Assembly (NCBI GenBank): GCA_947685225.1
Contig: CANTUV010000014.1
Coordinates: forward strand, 930,001 to 994,000
Direction: 5' to 3'
Origin: Garcia nutans
Lineage: Eukaryota; Streptophyta; Magnoliopsida; Malpighiales; Euphorbiaceae
DNA length: 64,000 nucleotides
Below are positions 35,641 to 48,414 of this stretch, in pieces. The position numbers and the translations under genes were made by a program. Position 1 is the stretch's first letter; each line of letters starts with the position of its first letter. A model generated the notes under the pieces. That model ran no database searches and was not told where the DNA came from. It worked only from the letters and a program-made list of their open reading frames with translations.

Positions 35641-38370
35641 CACGGTTGGAATCACAGTTGCATAATATATACTTTTTCGTCTTCATGATTTTAAGTTTAC
35701 CTGTTGACAAGTACTCCAGTGAGATATCAGTTAACAAAATTAACTTGCATATTTAGTTAGTGATTTTATTTTAAAATTTTATTAGTTTATACATAAAATT
35801 GTCAAAATTAATTAAAAGTTCATAATGAAATTGAAATATATTTATATATATAATTTAAATGTATATAAATTAAAATTGGCTATCGTTGTCATAGTATTGT
35901 GACATGTTTCTCGCTTTCTTATATTATAGGCATAAAATTATATGTATATATTTTACAGTGGGTATTTTTTAAATTAAAAATTATAAAATATTTTTTTTTA
36001 AAAATATATTTTAAAACATTAATTTCACTTTTTAAAATATTTTTGTACAAAATTCTTAAAATTTTTAAATATACAAATCTCAATATCTACCAACTATGTA
36101 TGATATTAGTTGATTTCCACTAATTTAATTGCTTTTATTTTTTTGAATTTTATTAATTATTTATCTAAATATGGGAAATCTAATAATAATAATAATAATA
36201 ATAGTAATAATAATAATTAAAATAGATATGGCAACTCTGACAAGACAATAAATATATTAGGCCAAAGAAAAAAAAATCAAAATTGAAAAAAAAATTATTT
36301 TGTTAAGTCTATTTTAATGATAATATTGGAAAAATTTTATATCTATGTATTTTATTTATTTACTGTAAAATTTTATAATATTTATTCATTTGTCTAATAT
36401 CATGAAAGTTATATTTATAGTATAACATTTCTAATAAAATATATTATATTTTTTTATCAAAATATTAATTACATGAAAAATTAAAATTCCATCAAAATCT
36501 ATCAAAATGTATAATAAAAATCTAATAAACTCCATTAAATTTCATATACAATTCTAAGAGAATCTATAGAATTTTATTAACATCTTTGAATTCCATTAAA
36601 ATCATCAATTCCATTAAAATCCATTAAAACCCTAATATAATATACCCCTTAATTAAATGATCAATAGAAGCATACTATAGATTTATGGTGACTGCATCTA
36701 ATCATATATGAGGAAAACTATAAAAATTAAAGTTCAAGCCAATAAGAACAGGAGACCAAATTCATTGTTGAGCAAAAACAAAATATAAATATTATTTGAT
36801 TAATTCAAATGAGATTATTATATAAAATTTAAAAAATTTAAAAATTCTTAAACTTTCATATTGATTATCATATTAGTTTTTAATTATTTTTAAATATTTA
36901 AATTTATATAATAAATTTAAAAATTTATAAAGAAAATAAATTGAACTTTTTTTGAATAGAAATAAATTGAACTTATTAAGAATGAGAATATGTGGACGGC
37001 AAAGAATGTTTATTAATTAATTAATGAAAATATGTGCATGTCAATTAACATTTCAAGATTTAGCCATTAAAAATAACTAAATAAGAAACTATAAGAATTC
37101 AAGACAAAAAAAAACACCTTTAATTAGTTTTATTTATAATATTACAATTATTATTGATAAATAAAAAAAAATGCTAACAAACCTTTGACTAATAGCTAAA
37201 AGGGTTAAAAGTTTGGTGAATAAATGAGGTTTCTTGCCTAAATCTTGCCAGCCCTTTTGGATTTGGGTACTTTTGTTAGCAGATGAATCTTGAGAATTAT
37301 ATTTTTTAGAAGGTTAAAATTCCAAAAAATATATGGTATGTATTTTTTTTATTTTTTTAAAAAAAATATCTTAAAGTTTGATGGTGTGTAGAAGCCATAA
37401 AAATAAAGTTATTATTGTTAACAAATTTAATTATAAGAGTGATGAATAGAATCAAATTTATAAAGAATTAACAACTTAATTTCTTTTGAAACTAATAACT
37501 AAAATAAAAATAAAATATGAGATTTTATAAATAAGAGTTCAAATTAAAATCTAAAATTAAATATAAGCAAATATAATTTAGAATATATCAATGGAAATAG
37601 ATTCAATTAAAGGAATAATTTCAATTTTAATTATTTGAATTGAACCTTGACGTAAAAATATATTTTTTTAAATTTTTAATAAATTAATTCTAGTTATTGA
37701 AAATATTCATTAATATTTAAATTAATTAGAAAACTCTCACTAAATAATCTTTACTAATGAATAAGTAATCGTGTGATTAATTTAAATTAGATTATATATT
37801 TTATTAATGAAATACTAAATTACTACTAGTTATTAAAACAACCTCAATAATTATAGATTCAAGTATTTCGATAGACCTCGTAATCTTTTAATGATTTGAA
37901 ATTTCTATTTATCCTCTAAATGACGTAGAAAATTAGTTACTCATGTTTTAACAAAGAAAACTTGAAATAAAATATAGAAAACCTGGAAAAATCAGTAGCA
38001 AAAAATCATTTTTCTGTTGTCCTCTTGTGCTCTTTATATATTTTCCTACCTAAGAAAATAAAACCTACATAAATTCTATTTAAGGAAAAAGATAAAATAG
38101 TAAAAATCCCAAAATAAGAGTTATTCTTATCTATAATTAGAAGTAAAAATCCTAAAGAAACTTCTGATTTTTTCCCCAAAATTACCGCATATTTATCTCC
38201 TAATAAATAATCACTTCCAGTTGTATCAATTATTTTTGTACAATCGCATCAAAATCAGTAAAAATCTATAATAATGGGCTCAAATTTAGACTCAAAATAA
38301 GTACTTAATTAACATGAAAAATATGCTCGTTATTTCAGTTTAATAAATTTTAAAAATATATGTAAACATG
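35641..38370. other. Repeat-rich AT intergenic DNA between the PDC copies (left part)
   Basis: No gene was recognised. It contains a block with a second copy downstream (35938-37345 versus 38430-39245), (AAT)n at about 36182-36216, and at 36470-36650 a string of TCCATTAAAATC-type repeats ending CCCTAATATAATATACCCC, which resembles a worn MITE end. Confidence 0.55.
35938..37345. repeat. Dispersed duplicated blocks, copy 1
   Basis: Block A (35938-36130) matches 39076-39245. Block B (36215-36310, 36670-36800 and 37230-37345) matches 38445-38510, 38570-38690 and 38850-38970. Shared strings include TATTAGGCCAAAGAAAAA, GTGACTGCATCTAA, CTTGCCTAAATCTTGCCA and ATGAATCTTGAG. Order is A-B here and B-A in the second copy. 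Confidence 0.7.

Positions 38371-38443
<73 letters not shown>
38371..38443. repeat. (AAT)n microsatellite
   Basis: An uninterrupted run of about 24 AAT/TAA units. It lies at the left edge of the second copy of block B; a shorter (AAT)n sits at the same relative place in the first copy (about 36182). Confidence 0.95.
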
Positions 38444-39245
38444 GATGTGACAACTTGGGCACAGCGATAAGTATATTAGGCCAAAGAAAAATTCAAAATT
38501 GAAAAAAAAATGTTTTGTTAATTTTATCTTAACTTAATCAAATAATTGGTGGAAGCTTCCTATAAATTTATAGTGACTGCATCTAACCACATATATAAAA
38601 AGTTAGAAAATTAAAGTTCAACGCAATAAAAATAGGAGATTAAATTCACTATCGAGCAAAAAATTATAATAAATATTTTTTGATTAATTCAAATAAGACT
38701 ATGATTAAAAAAATGAAAATTTTAAAAACTTTTATACTTTCATATTAATTATTTAATATTTATTTTAATTATTTTTAAATATTTTGATTTATATAAAAAA
38801 ATTTAAAAATTTAAAGAGAAAATAAATAGAAGTTATTGAGAATGAGGGGTTTGCTTGCCTAAATCTTGCCAACTCTTTTAGATTTAGGTATGTATTGTTA
38901 ATACATGAATCTTGAGTATTATATTTTTTGGGAGGTTGAAATTCCAAAAAAAATATATGATATGAATGTTTTAATTTGTTTAAAAATATATCATACAGTT
39001 GTTAGAAATTATAAAACTATATTATTTTAAATTTAACTTAAAATATTTCTTATATATTAGATGTAAAACTATATATATATACACGTTTTAAAGTGAGTAT
39101 TTTTGAAATTAAAAATTTTAAAAAATATAATTTTTTAAAAATGTTTTTTAAAAATTATTAATTTCACTTTTTAAAAATTTTAAATGTATGAATCTCGCTG
39201 TCCACCAACTATTATGATATTATTTAATTTCCACTAATTTGATTG
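38444..39245. repeat. Dispersed duplicated blocks, copy 2
   Basis: Block B followed by block A, matching the copies at 36215-37345 and 35938-36130. Divergence is noticeably higher than between the two PDC genes, so this duplication is probably older or evolves faster. Confidence 0.7.
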
Positions 39246-40249
39246 CATTTATTTATATATTTTGAATATTATCAATGTTTATATATTCATCAATTAATAT
39301 ATTGCATTTATTGATTAATTTTGCCACATGTATTTATAGTTCATATTAATTGGCTTACTAAAAATGGGTGAAGCCAACAGGTAATAAGCTATTATTTTGT
39401 CTTTCTTTATTTGCAACTGTAGTTAATGGTGTTTTGATTATTTAATAGTAATTGTTTTAATTTTAGTGGGGTTTATATATTTTTGTTAACCTTGCTTGAG
39501 TTGCATTATTTTGTTCTTTTTCATGGCTTATGTTTGGATTTATTGATTTGTTGTTATGATGTGGTGCTCCTAAATTGGAGAGTTAATATTATTTTTGTTT
39601 TTTTCACTATGTTTTTTTAATTGAACTATTAAGAAAATATATTGATGGAAATCAACAATTATATATTTTTATGTTGAAACAGCTCGGTCTAGTGATCAAC
39701 CAGCTTGAAAAGCTAGTAAGGAGAGGTTCTAATTTGAGTTGCTTAAGCTACCACATCAAGAATAAGAAAAAAAAAGCCAGCATAAATTGTGTAGGAAGAT
39801 GGAAAGTAATTTATAAAGGCCAATTTAATAATATCTAAATAATTTGGATTAACTATTTTATGTTCAAAGATTGGACCTTAAAACAACAAGTTATTTGGAG
39901 TAATTTTCAGCCATTATAAATGGTATTGGACCACTGGCCGAAAATATAGAACTAAGTACTATACATGACAAAGTGCTATATAACGAGAGTTACCTCTAAA
40001 ATTAGTTGGACTAAGTGTTATATCTAAATAGCAACCTTTAGGTTTGCATCGCCTTATCTCTATATGGATCTTAGCCTGACTCCAATTATAAATATGAACC
40101 AACTTAGTTACGAGAACTTAGTTACGAGTTACGACGAGAGTATCGTATCTCAAAAGGGAGGAGAATGTAACACCTCTATCAAGTGATTTGCTAGTGTAAG
40201 GAGCTATTAGAAGGTGTTAGCTTGAGCTATATCTATAATAATTATATGA
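39246..40249. other. Intergenic DNA, unclassified repeat-like
   Basis: At 39682-39760 the string AGCTCGGTCTAGTGATCAA ... GAGAGGTTCTAATTTGAGTTG has A-box and B-box-like pieces in SINE order. At 39920-40190 is a GC-richer stretch with no protein match (contains tacgagaacttagttacgag and ends near gagaatgtaacacctct). I could not classify either. Confidence 0.35.
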
Positions 40250-41660
40250 AAAATTCAAATAGGATTATAATAATCTATTTGGTATTGATAATAATTGGTT
40301 ATTATCTAATAATATAAATTAAATTTTTTAAATATTAAATTAAAAATATTTTTATTTAATTTATTATTTATTAGAATAAATAAATAATTAATCATTATAT
40401 ATATTAGGTTTCAAATTAAATTTTTTAAAAAATTATTTATTTATTAAAATAGATAATTATTCAATTATTATAGATATTTATATGAGTTCAAAGAGAATTA
40501 GAATATTTTATTTGATATTGATTGTAATTTATTATTATCAAATAATATAAAAAGCTATTAAAAATATATTTTTAGATAATTAAAAATATCTGAATATTTA
40601 TTTGGTGGAATTGACAACAATTAGTTATTATCTAATAATATAAATTAATTTTTTAGATATTAAATAAAAATATCTATATTGAACTTATTATTTATTATGA
40701 TAGATAATTAATTAATTATTATAGATAAATTTATATTAAGTTTCAAATAAAATTTTTAACATAAAAAATTAATTATTTATTAGAATTAGAATAGATAATT
40801 AAATACTATAATACTTATTTGAAGAGTTTAAATAAGATTAGAATTTTTTATTTCATATTAATAGTAATTAGTTATTACCAAATAAGATGATAAGCTATTA
40901 AAAAAATTCACTTTTAGGTGATAAAAAATAACTAAAAATTTATTTTAGAGAGTTTAACTAGAATTAAAATATCCTATTTGTTATAGACAATAATAAGTTA
41001 TTATCTAATCTTTGCCATTTAAAATTTTAAAATATTAAATTTATTATTATTATTATAATAAATAAATATTATATTTTTATCTTTATTTAAAAAGTTCAAA
41101 TAGAATTAAGATATCATATTTGGTATTAATAATAATTAGATATTATTTAATTTAATATTATAAATTAAAATATTTATTTGAAGAATATTCAAATAGGATT
41201 AAGAATATATATTGGTCATAGCTGATATAGTATTATATCACGTATCTAGTTTTCATCTCATAACTTAAATTTTTAAAACATTAAATTTACTATTTATTTT
41301 AATAAATAAATAAATAAATAATGGCTCTCTCCATTTCATTTTAAATGACTTTTTAAAATTTTAATTTTATTTTAAAATATTTGAAGTTTAACAATATTTA
41401 GATAAAATTTTGATATTATTTATTAATTTGCCCTCAATATTTAATGTTATTATTAATGATAATATGGTGTAAATGTTTGAAAGATAAATTATACCAATTA
41501 AGGATAAACTATTAATTTTATTTAATTTCTTAATATATGTAAAACTTTCTAAAAAGTTATTTAAAATGAAATAAATGAAATAAATGAAATATTATATATT
41601 TTTATTTAGAAAATTCAAATAACATTAGGATAACCTATTTAGTATTAATAATTAAGAGTA
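40250..41660. repeat. Degenerate AT-rich tandem array
   Basis: A unit beginning roughly CAAATAGGATTA..ATATCCTATTTGGTATT, followed by ATAATAATTAGTTATTATC and TAATATAAATTAAA, recurs about seven times (near 40256, 40490, 40590, 40820, 40945, 41097 and 41630) with spacing of 100-330 bp and heavy divergence. No coding sequence. Confidence 0.6.
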
Positions 41661-41880
41661 AGAAACTCTTGAAGAAGACAACTGCATCGAAATAAATTGT
41701 GGCCTGAGGCTGAAATCAATATTATCAATTAGATGGAACTGTGGACCATACCCAAACAATTTGTATAAGTAATAAAAGCTAATTAACTATTATAATATAA
41801 GTCTTATTTAATTCTAAAATATTCACATTAAGAAGCTAGTAAAAATTACCAAACTTAGAGGTACTGCGAACAGAATTCTA
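41655..41880. repeat. Duplicated segment, copy 2 (of TOM5 3' flank)
   Basis: Matches 30511-30740 in the same orientation. It ends about 435 bp from the stop codon of PDC copy 2. TOM5 itself has no second copy here. Confidence 0.8.
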
Positions 41881-42316
41881 AAATTAATAAAATTATAATA
41901 AAATCAATACAAAAATGAATAACAAATATGAAAAATCATATTCGTAATTAATCTTTGAAGTTTAATTAAGTAGCCAATTAAACTTTGAACCAATGGTAAA
42001 ACTAAAGCACATGATTTATAAAAATTGCATATTCAACATTCAGATTTATTTAGTACTAATATAAAATTGAAAGGTTTGATATGAATATATAATTTTTTAA
42101 AAAAATTGAAGCATGCCCAATTTTGTTTTGAACCAAAAACTAGAATTTCTTTTACATTCTAATTTTTTTTTCTTATTTGGCAGTTTAACTAACAATTAAC
42201 CTCCATATCTTACATTTATTGCTTGCTGACATCAAAAGAAAATGATTGTAGAGAATAGAAAGAGAGATTCAATAAGAACTTGTTAATGACAGAATATCTA
42301 AGAGAAATACATAAAA

Positions 42317-44596
42317 TTATTTATTTGGAGGTCGACTATTGCGAGCAGCAAACCTGCAAACAAGCTGAAGTAGCTCTTTGCTGGTATCATCCTTATGAAC
42401 TATCACCTCTATAAAGCACAAGCAATCCTTTTTCTGCCCCATTGCTGTCTCCATTGCTGCTATTAGTTTCTCTTCGCAATCAACCTAAACCATATATAAA
42501 CAAGTACATATTCATATATAAACTGAAATTACATTATATTCTTTTTCAATAATGTCAAGCTGCAAGCTAGTTTATAATTAATACCTTAGCAGTCCAACAC
42601 TTGCCTTCACCATTGTCGATTGCATTAACCAAGCCAATGTAATCCCAGTTCTTTATTACATTATAGGGTCCATCATGAATTTCATCCTCTATTGTGTATC
42701 CACCATTGTTTATCAAGAAGATTATGCTTTTCTGCCCACATCTAAGCATCGTTGACACCTCTTGTTGTGTCATCTGTTACCCACATATGTCATTTTCTAT
42801 TAATTATTTAAGTTTAATTAACCATGGACATGGAGATATATATATAATAATAATAATATTGGATTCATCAATATATAAATAAATACCTGGAAGCTTCCGT
42901 CTCCAATACAAGCTATAACTCTCTTGTTTGGTTCAGCTTGTGCATACCCAAGAGTTGCACCAATTGACCAACCAATTGATGCATATAGCAGTTGAGTCTC
43001 ATATCTGTTGGGACACATATAATCAAATGTTCTTTCCTTTTTATTTGTAGAAACAACCTTTTAAGCATCTTCAACATACATAATCAATATAAATTTACTA
43101 CACAACTATTGATAGTTACCTGCAACCTTGTGGCAATTTCAGTTTCTGGCAATGAAACCATGAGTCACCTGCCTCTGCCAACACAACCATGTCACCCAAT
43201 AATATCTTCTGTATGTGTTTAAACAGAACATTAACCTTTAAGGCCTGTTTAGGCTCAGATTGCACAGGAATTCCCTCTGGAACATATATCCTCTTGTAAT
43301 TTTCATAAGCAGTTGTGTTATAGTCAAGTCTTTTGACCAATTTCTCAAGGAACTCCTTCAATGGTACTCGCCAAAATACTGGCAAATTTGGAATGATTAC
43401 TCTATCCGGTTCTGCAATGATAGCCTTGTTCTTATTTTTGAACAAGGAAATATCAACACAGCTCGTATCATCAAAAACTGGTCCTGCAAAGAGTGAGGCA
43501 TCAGCTGTTTCTACAATTTCAGCAGTAAAAGGAGTGCTTGCTGGTCCCCAATAAATTCCAATGAAGTGACAAAGGGTCTCTGGGATAAGCCCTTTTGCTT
43601 CTGCCATTACTGAAATTGCATGACCACAAGAATCTGCTAGCTCAATAAAGCTATTACAAGCTTTTGCAATTCGAAGTTTTTGTCCACCCACTAGAACTGG
43701 CTTCACTGCCTTGTTTAAGATTTCTGCTGCTGCCTCTACTGCTACTTCCACAGCCATATGGTTACTTACACTGAAACAACACCCAGATTAAGCAATTACA
43801 TTTTTTTTTGGCATATTGTCAAGAAACCTGAAAAAGAAAAGGATTCTAATTATAATTTCTACACTTGGAGACAGTTAAAGTCTTACTTGGTAGAGAAGAT
43901 GAGTGGAGTTGGATCTTGAATGAAACTTGGATGTGGAATGCCCACCAAATTACAACAAATACTAATATAAACAGGCTTGCTTTTTTCTAAACAAGTTGTA
44001 ATTGCTTTATCAATTTGTACTTGCGCAAGTTCCAAGTCATTTATAATAACCTGCAGCAAGATTAAAACAAAGCATTAATTAGCAGCTAGCACATATACAA
44101 TTTACAAATTAATTAAATATATCAGGATTTAAATTACTTGATGACAAGTGACAGCCTTGAAGCAATGGAGCTCTTGGCTGAAATCTGGCAACCCAATAGT
44201 GTGGTGAAGAATTGTATTATTAGCACCATAATCATTAGAATTAGGACCTCCAACAATACAAATGACCGGCAAATCTTGACTATAAGCACCAGCAATTGCG
44301 TTCAGAATACTTAGGCCACCAACTGTGAAAGTAACAGAACAAGCAGCCACACCTCTTGCCCTGGCATATCCATCCGCTGCATACCCAGCATTTAGTTCAT
44401 TACAACAACCCACCAGGTTAAGTCCTGGCTCAGCTATGAAGTAATCCAAAAGGGTCAAGTTGGAATCTCCAGGGACTGAGAAAATATCTGACACTCCAAC
44501 TTCAACAAGTCGGCGAGCCAAGTAGTGGCCTAATGTACTTGAGAATATTGAGGGTTGTGGTGCCATTGCCATTGTTGTATTTGGTATGGTTTCCAT
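42317..44596 (-). CDS. PDC: Pyruvate decarboxylase, tandem copy 2
   Basis: Same enzyme and same six-exon structure as copy 1: 44596-44138, 44050-43887, 43770-43120, 43004-42887, 42773-42585, 42484-42317, giving 582 residues. Exons and introns align almost base for base with copy 1, offset by 9079 bp in the 5' half and 9056 bp after a 23-bp length difference in intron 3. All catalytic residues seen in copy 1 are present. At most sites where the copies differ, copy 2 has the residue typical of plant PDCs (AEPDR, ENY, LLGD, YAQAEP, EDEIHD), and its C-terminus NSRPPNK fits the family ending. It therefore looks like the parental and probably functional copy. Both copies share PGDSNL. Confidence 0.94.
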
Positions 44597-44679
44597 TTTC
44601 TAGTTGTGGCAGGAAAAGTTGGGAATATATGGTTCTTATTCTGGTTCAAGCAAGTGCTTTGGTTTGGATTGTCCGTGGC

Positions 44680-44690
44680 ATTTATAAAGT
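44680..44690 (-). promoter_or_regulatory. TATA box of PDC copy 2
   Basis: The minus strand reads CTTTATAAATG, the counterpart of the copy 1 element, about 85-90 bp upstream of the start codon. Homology to copy 1 ends about 30-40 bp further upstream. Confidence 0.6.
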
Positions 44691-44726
44691 GATTTGGTCA
44701 GTGCTACTGTAGACTGTCTAACTGTA

Positions 44727-45595
44727 ATCCAGCTAAGACAAGTCAAGCTAAGTTTTAAAAAGTTCAAGTTCTATTCATTAAAAAATAGTTGAATTTGAGC
44801 CAAAATTCAAATTTGATTTGAGTCGTGTTCAAATTCATATCGATTCAGCTTATATTTTATGCATTTCGAGTTTGAATTTGAGCTCGATTTAACTAAAGAG
44901 TTCAATAAATTTATTTCAATTTTTATTTTTCATTCATCTTTTTACCTTTTCATAGGAGAAATACTAAACTTAATAATATCATCATAAAGGATGAACAATA
45001 TAATTATTTTCATATTAACAAAAATAAAAAATTATATTATTATAATTTAATATTCTATTATAAATTACTAATTACTTTTTAAATTATTTACATTACTTAC
45101 ATATTATACCAAATATTTAATATATGTTAAGTTATTATCTTTTTATAATATTTTTAGTTTCACTCACAATTAAATAAATATTAATATTTATAATTTAAAA
45201 ATATAATATTTAATATATGAAAAAGTTCAAATAAAGTTTATTAAATTGAATTATTTTATTATATCAAAATTATTTATTTTATATTATTTAATTTATTTAT
45301 CACATATAATATACAACAATAAATTATATAAAATTAAATTAGATAAAAATTAATATATTTAAATACACAATTTAATATATAAATTGAATTATATATATTT
45401 TTAATCCATTATAATAAATGAGTTAGCTTGTAAGTCTAATTTACAAGCTTTTTAAATGAGCAAACTGACGAGCTAATTAACTGAATATATATTTAGATTG
45501 AGTTTGGTTCATTTAACAAATAAGTAATCTAAACTCGAATCTGAACGAGTTTTTATCAAACTGAGCTCGAGTAGCTTGACTCATTTACCGCCCTA
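44727..45595. mobile_element. hAT-like repeat upstream of PDC copy 2
   Basis: The right end reads, on the opposite strand, TAGGGCGGTAAATGAGTCAA, then GCTACTCGAGCTCAGTTTG. The left end TAACTGTAATCCAGC, then CAAGTCAAGCTAAG, is a diverged inverted counterpart. Both ends are followed by GAGCTCGA/CTCGAA-type motifs, as in a common plant repeat with TAGGGCTG-like ends. I found no matching 8-bp target duplication and no transposase, so the boundaries are approximate. Confidence 0.5.
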
Positions 45596-47209
45596 CTTTA
45601 TTTTTCTGATTCTTGGTTCTATTTGAATAACTATCATTAGGAGTAATGTATGATATTATACTATAATGTAAGTATGATACTATAAGCATTGTATCATATT
45701 TGGAAATATATTATATAAATTATGGTTAAAAAAATATTTTTAGTTTATTTGATGATGTTTCGTAAGATTTTAATTCATTGTAAAAATGAAAAATAGATTA
45801 TAAAAATATATTTGACAAAATCAAACTCAAACTCAATAAAATTTTAATATCAAGCTAATTGAGATTCGCAATATTGATTTTCTTTTTTTACTTAACGTAA
45901 TTTGTAATTATGAACTATATTTTTAAAAAAATATAGAGTCATATAATCACTTTGAACTATTTATATCCAAATTAATTTAGATCTATCTAAATCTTATTTT
46001 ACTATATTTATCTTAATTTTTTCTATTTTTTAATAATTACACCACTAGCTAAGTTTTTATTTCATTTAAGTTTTTATGTATAACAACATCAAATTTTATC
46101 GTATGTCATGATATAAATTTACAAGAATATATTTGATATTTAAAAGAATTACTAATGATAATTTAAAAGGCAAAACTTTAAAATCATAGTAAATTATTAA
46201 ATTAATAATTTAAAAAAAATTTAAAATTCATGTTTTTAAACTATGATATTTCTGTAGAAAATAATATCATAGAATTGAAAGTTAAAACAAATCTACATAT
46301 GACACGTTTAATTATATGATTTTCATCAAACGCACGATTAAAATGATTTTAAATTTATGTTAATAGCTGACTTGACATGTTCGATCATAAACTGCTTCAA
46401 GAAAACTAAATTGTTTAATTGCTTATAATTATTTTTGTATTATTTTTGCTATTTACAATTAACAAATATAATTATTGGTTGTAGTTTCTTGTAGTTATCA
46501 TAAACGATGACAGTGCTATTTTGACTATATCAGAAATTGTTGCTTAAAAATATATGAATTTCAATTTTATAAAGAGTACAATAAAAACACTTTATCATAT
46601 TATAATAAATATTTTTAATTTTGAAAGATCAAATATTAAAAATATAATTAATTTTTTTTAAAAATAGATAAAACTTTAAAATCATAGTAAATTGTTAAAT
46701 TAATAACTCAAAATTTTTAAAAATTCATGATTTCCAAATTATCATATTTTTATAAAAAAAATTATCATAAAAATAGATGTTAAAATATATATACAGTCAT
46801 CTTAAAATTCAGTAAGGAGAATTTTAACATTTTTATAATCTTATAATACTCATCAATGGCAAATGAATTTTATATAAATTTATTTATTTTCAATTATATT
46901 AATTTCAATATAATTAAATCAATATGCTTTTTTTTATCATAAATTAAACCAATATGTTGTCAAGAAGTTATAATGTTACAGCCTTCATGAAAAAAGCAAA
47001 TCACTTTAACAAGCAATCGAATCACTTCGTTGAAATTGTGAAAATTTTAGTACGAAAGAGTCAGCAACGATGTGAATCTCGTGATTTAAATTAATAAAGT
47101 TTGATTTGAAGCTCAATCATATAATCAATTATTTTTTTTTAAACCAATATATTGTCCACAACTTATCAATGTTAAAATACACATTTTATGTTTTATTTAA
47201 TTACAAATG
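45596..47209. other. AT-rich intergenic DNA with a diverged direct repeat
   Basis: No gene was recognised. About 150 bp at 46140-46290 recurs at 46615-46790 (shared: aaaactttaaaatcatagta, aattcatg). Confidence 0.5.
46140..46790. repeat. Diverged direct repeat pair
   Basis: The two copies at 46140-46290 and 46615-46790 share ordered blocks including ACTTTAAAATCATAGTAAAT and AAATTAATAA. Both are AT-rich; nature unknown. Confidence 0.55.
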
Positions 47210-47220
47210 GCTGACGACTA

Positions 47221-47811
47221 CCGGCGAACTTACATTGGTGAGAAGGGTGGCAGTTGCGCCCCCTTCTCTTTTTAAAAATTTATATATATATATAATATTT
47301 TTTAAAATTTTTTGAATTATTTATTAATTTTTTTTAAATTATAAATTGCCCTCTTTTTTTTTTAATTTTTATAAGAAGTGAAAAAAATTGCAATAAATTA
47401 TTTATTCTATATGTAATAGTTTTCTTTTAAAAAATTGACAAAATATTAATAATATACAAATATAAAAAAAATAAAAAAAAGAATAAATTTTTCAACTAAA
47501 TTAATTTGAACCCACTTAGAGGGTGTTTCTCAAAACTTAAAAGCTGGTCAAAACTGCTTATAAGTTGTTTTTAGATTATAAGTTGTTTATTTAAGTGTTT
47601 CTGAAAACTTAAATAGTAGATTATAATCTGATTTTAATCAGTTTTTTAAAAGTTAGATTTTGCTACTTTTTTTTAAGCACTTATTTTTTAAGCAGTTTTG
47701 ACCAAGTAAAAGGTCATACTATCCCTATCTAATCTTCAATATTTCAAATTTACCTACCTTATACACTTTAGTTTCCATCAAAGAAATTTTATTATTATTA
47801 TTATTATTAAA

Positions 47812-47842
<31 letters not shown>

Positions 47843-48403
47843 GCAAAATAAATTTTGAATTGACATTTAAAAAATTATTTTTATACAATAAATAAACTCA
47901 TGGACAGTTTGGTCATTTTGACAGTTTCTACAATTAAAAACTGATTATAAGCTGATTTTACAGAAACACTTAACTGATTATAAACTGATTATCAGCTGAT
48001 TATTAGCTAGTTTACAGAAACGCTTAACTGCTTATTTTTAATCTGATTATAATCTAAAAATCACTTATTCATAATAAGCTGAAAAGCTCCAGTTTTGAGA
48101 AACACCCTCTTAATGAATTAAAATACTCATTTATTTTAATTATTTTTTTAAAAATTATATTTATTATTTAATTTTTTTTCTCTTTATTTTATTTTTATTA
48201 TGAACAATCTTATAAATTTAAATTTCTATATACATATATTAATATTTTTTATTAATTAATTTTTTAATAATAAAAATATATTATAAATTAATTAATAAAT
48301 TTATAAAATACTATTAAAATAAAAAAGATAAATAATTACGAAAAAATTAAAATTTGTAAAAAAAATTTTGCCCCCCTTTATTTCAAAGCCTGGCTTCGCC
48401 CCT
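47221..48403. mobile_element. Insertion flanked by 11-bp direct repeat, unclassified DNA element
   Basis: GCTGACGACTA occurs at 47210-47220 and 48404-48414, exactly flanking the segment, as a target-site duplication would. The right end reads, on the opposite strand, AGGGGCGAAGCCAGGCTTTG, a string typical of a common plant repeat. The left end contains GGGTGGCAGTTGCGCCCCCT. There is no clear terminal inverted repeat. An 11-bp duplication is in the range for Mutator-like elements. The segment is 1183 bp, of which 594 bp is a nested MITE with its TTA duplication. Confidence 0.7.
47519..48109. mobile_element. PIF/Harbinger-type MITE nested in another element
   Basis: Perfect 13-bp terminal inverted repeats, GAGGGTGTTTCTC and GAGAAACACCCTC, continue with near-perfect complementarity. 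TTA lies on both sides (47516-47518 and 48110-48112). Subterminal regions contain many CTGATTAT/ATAATCAG-type motifs in both orientations. No transposase; a (TTA/ATT)n tract lies inside. 591 bp. Confidence 0.88.
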
Positions 48404-48414
48404 GCTGACGACTA

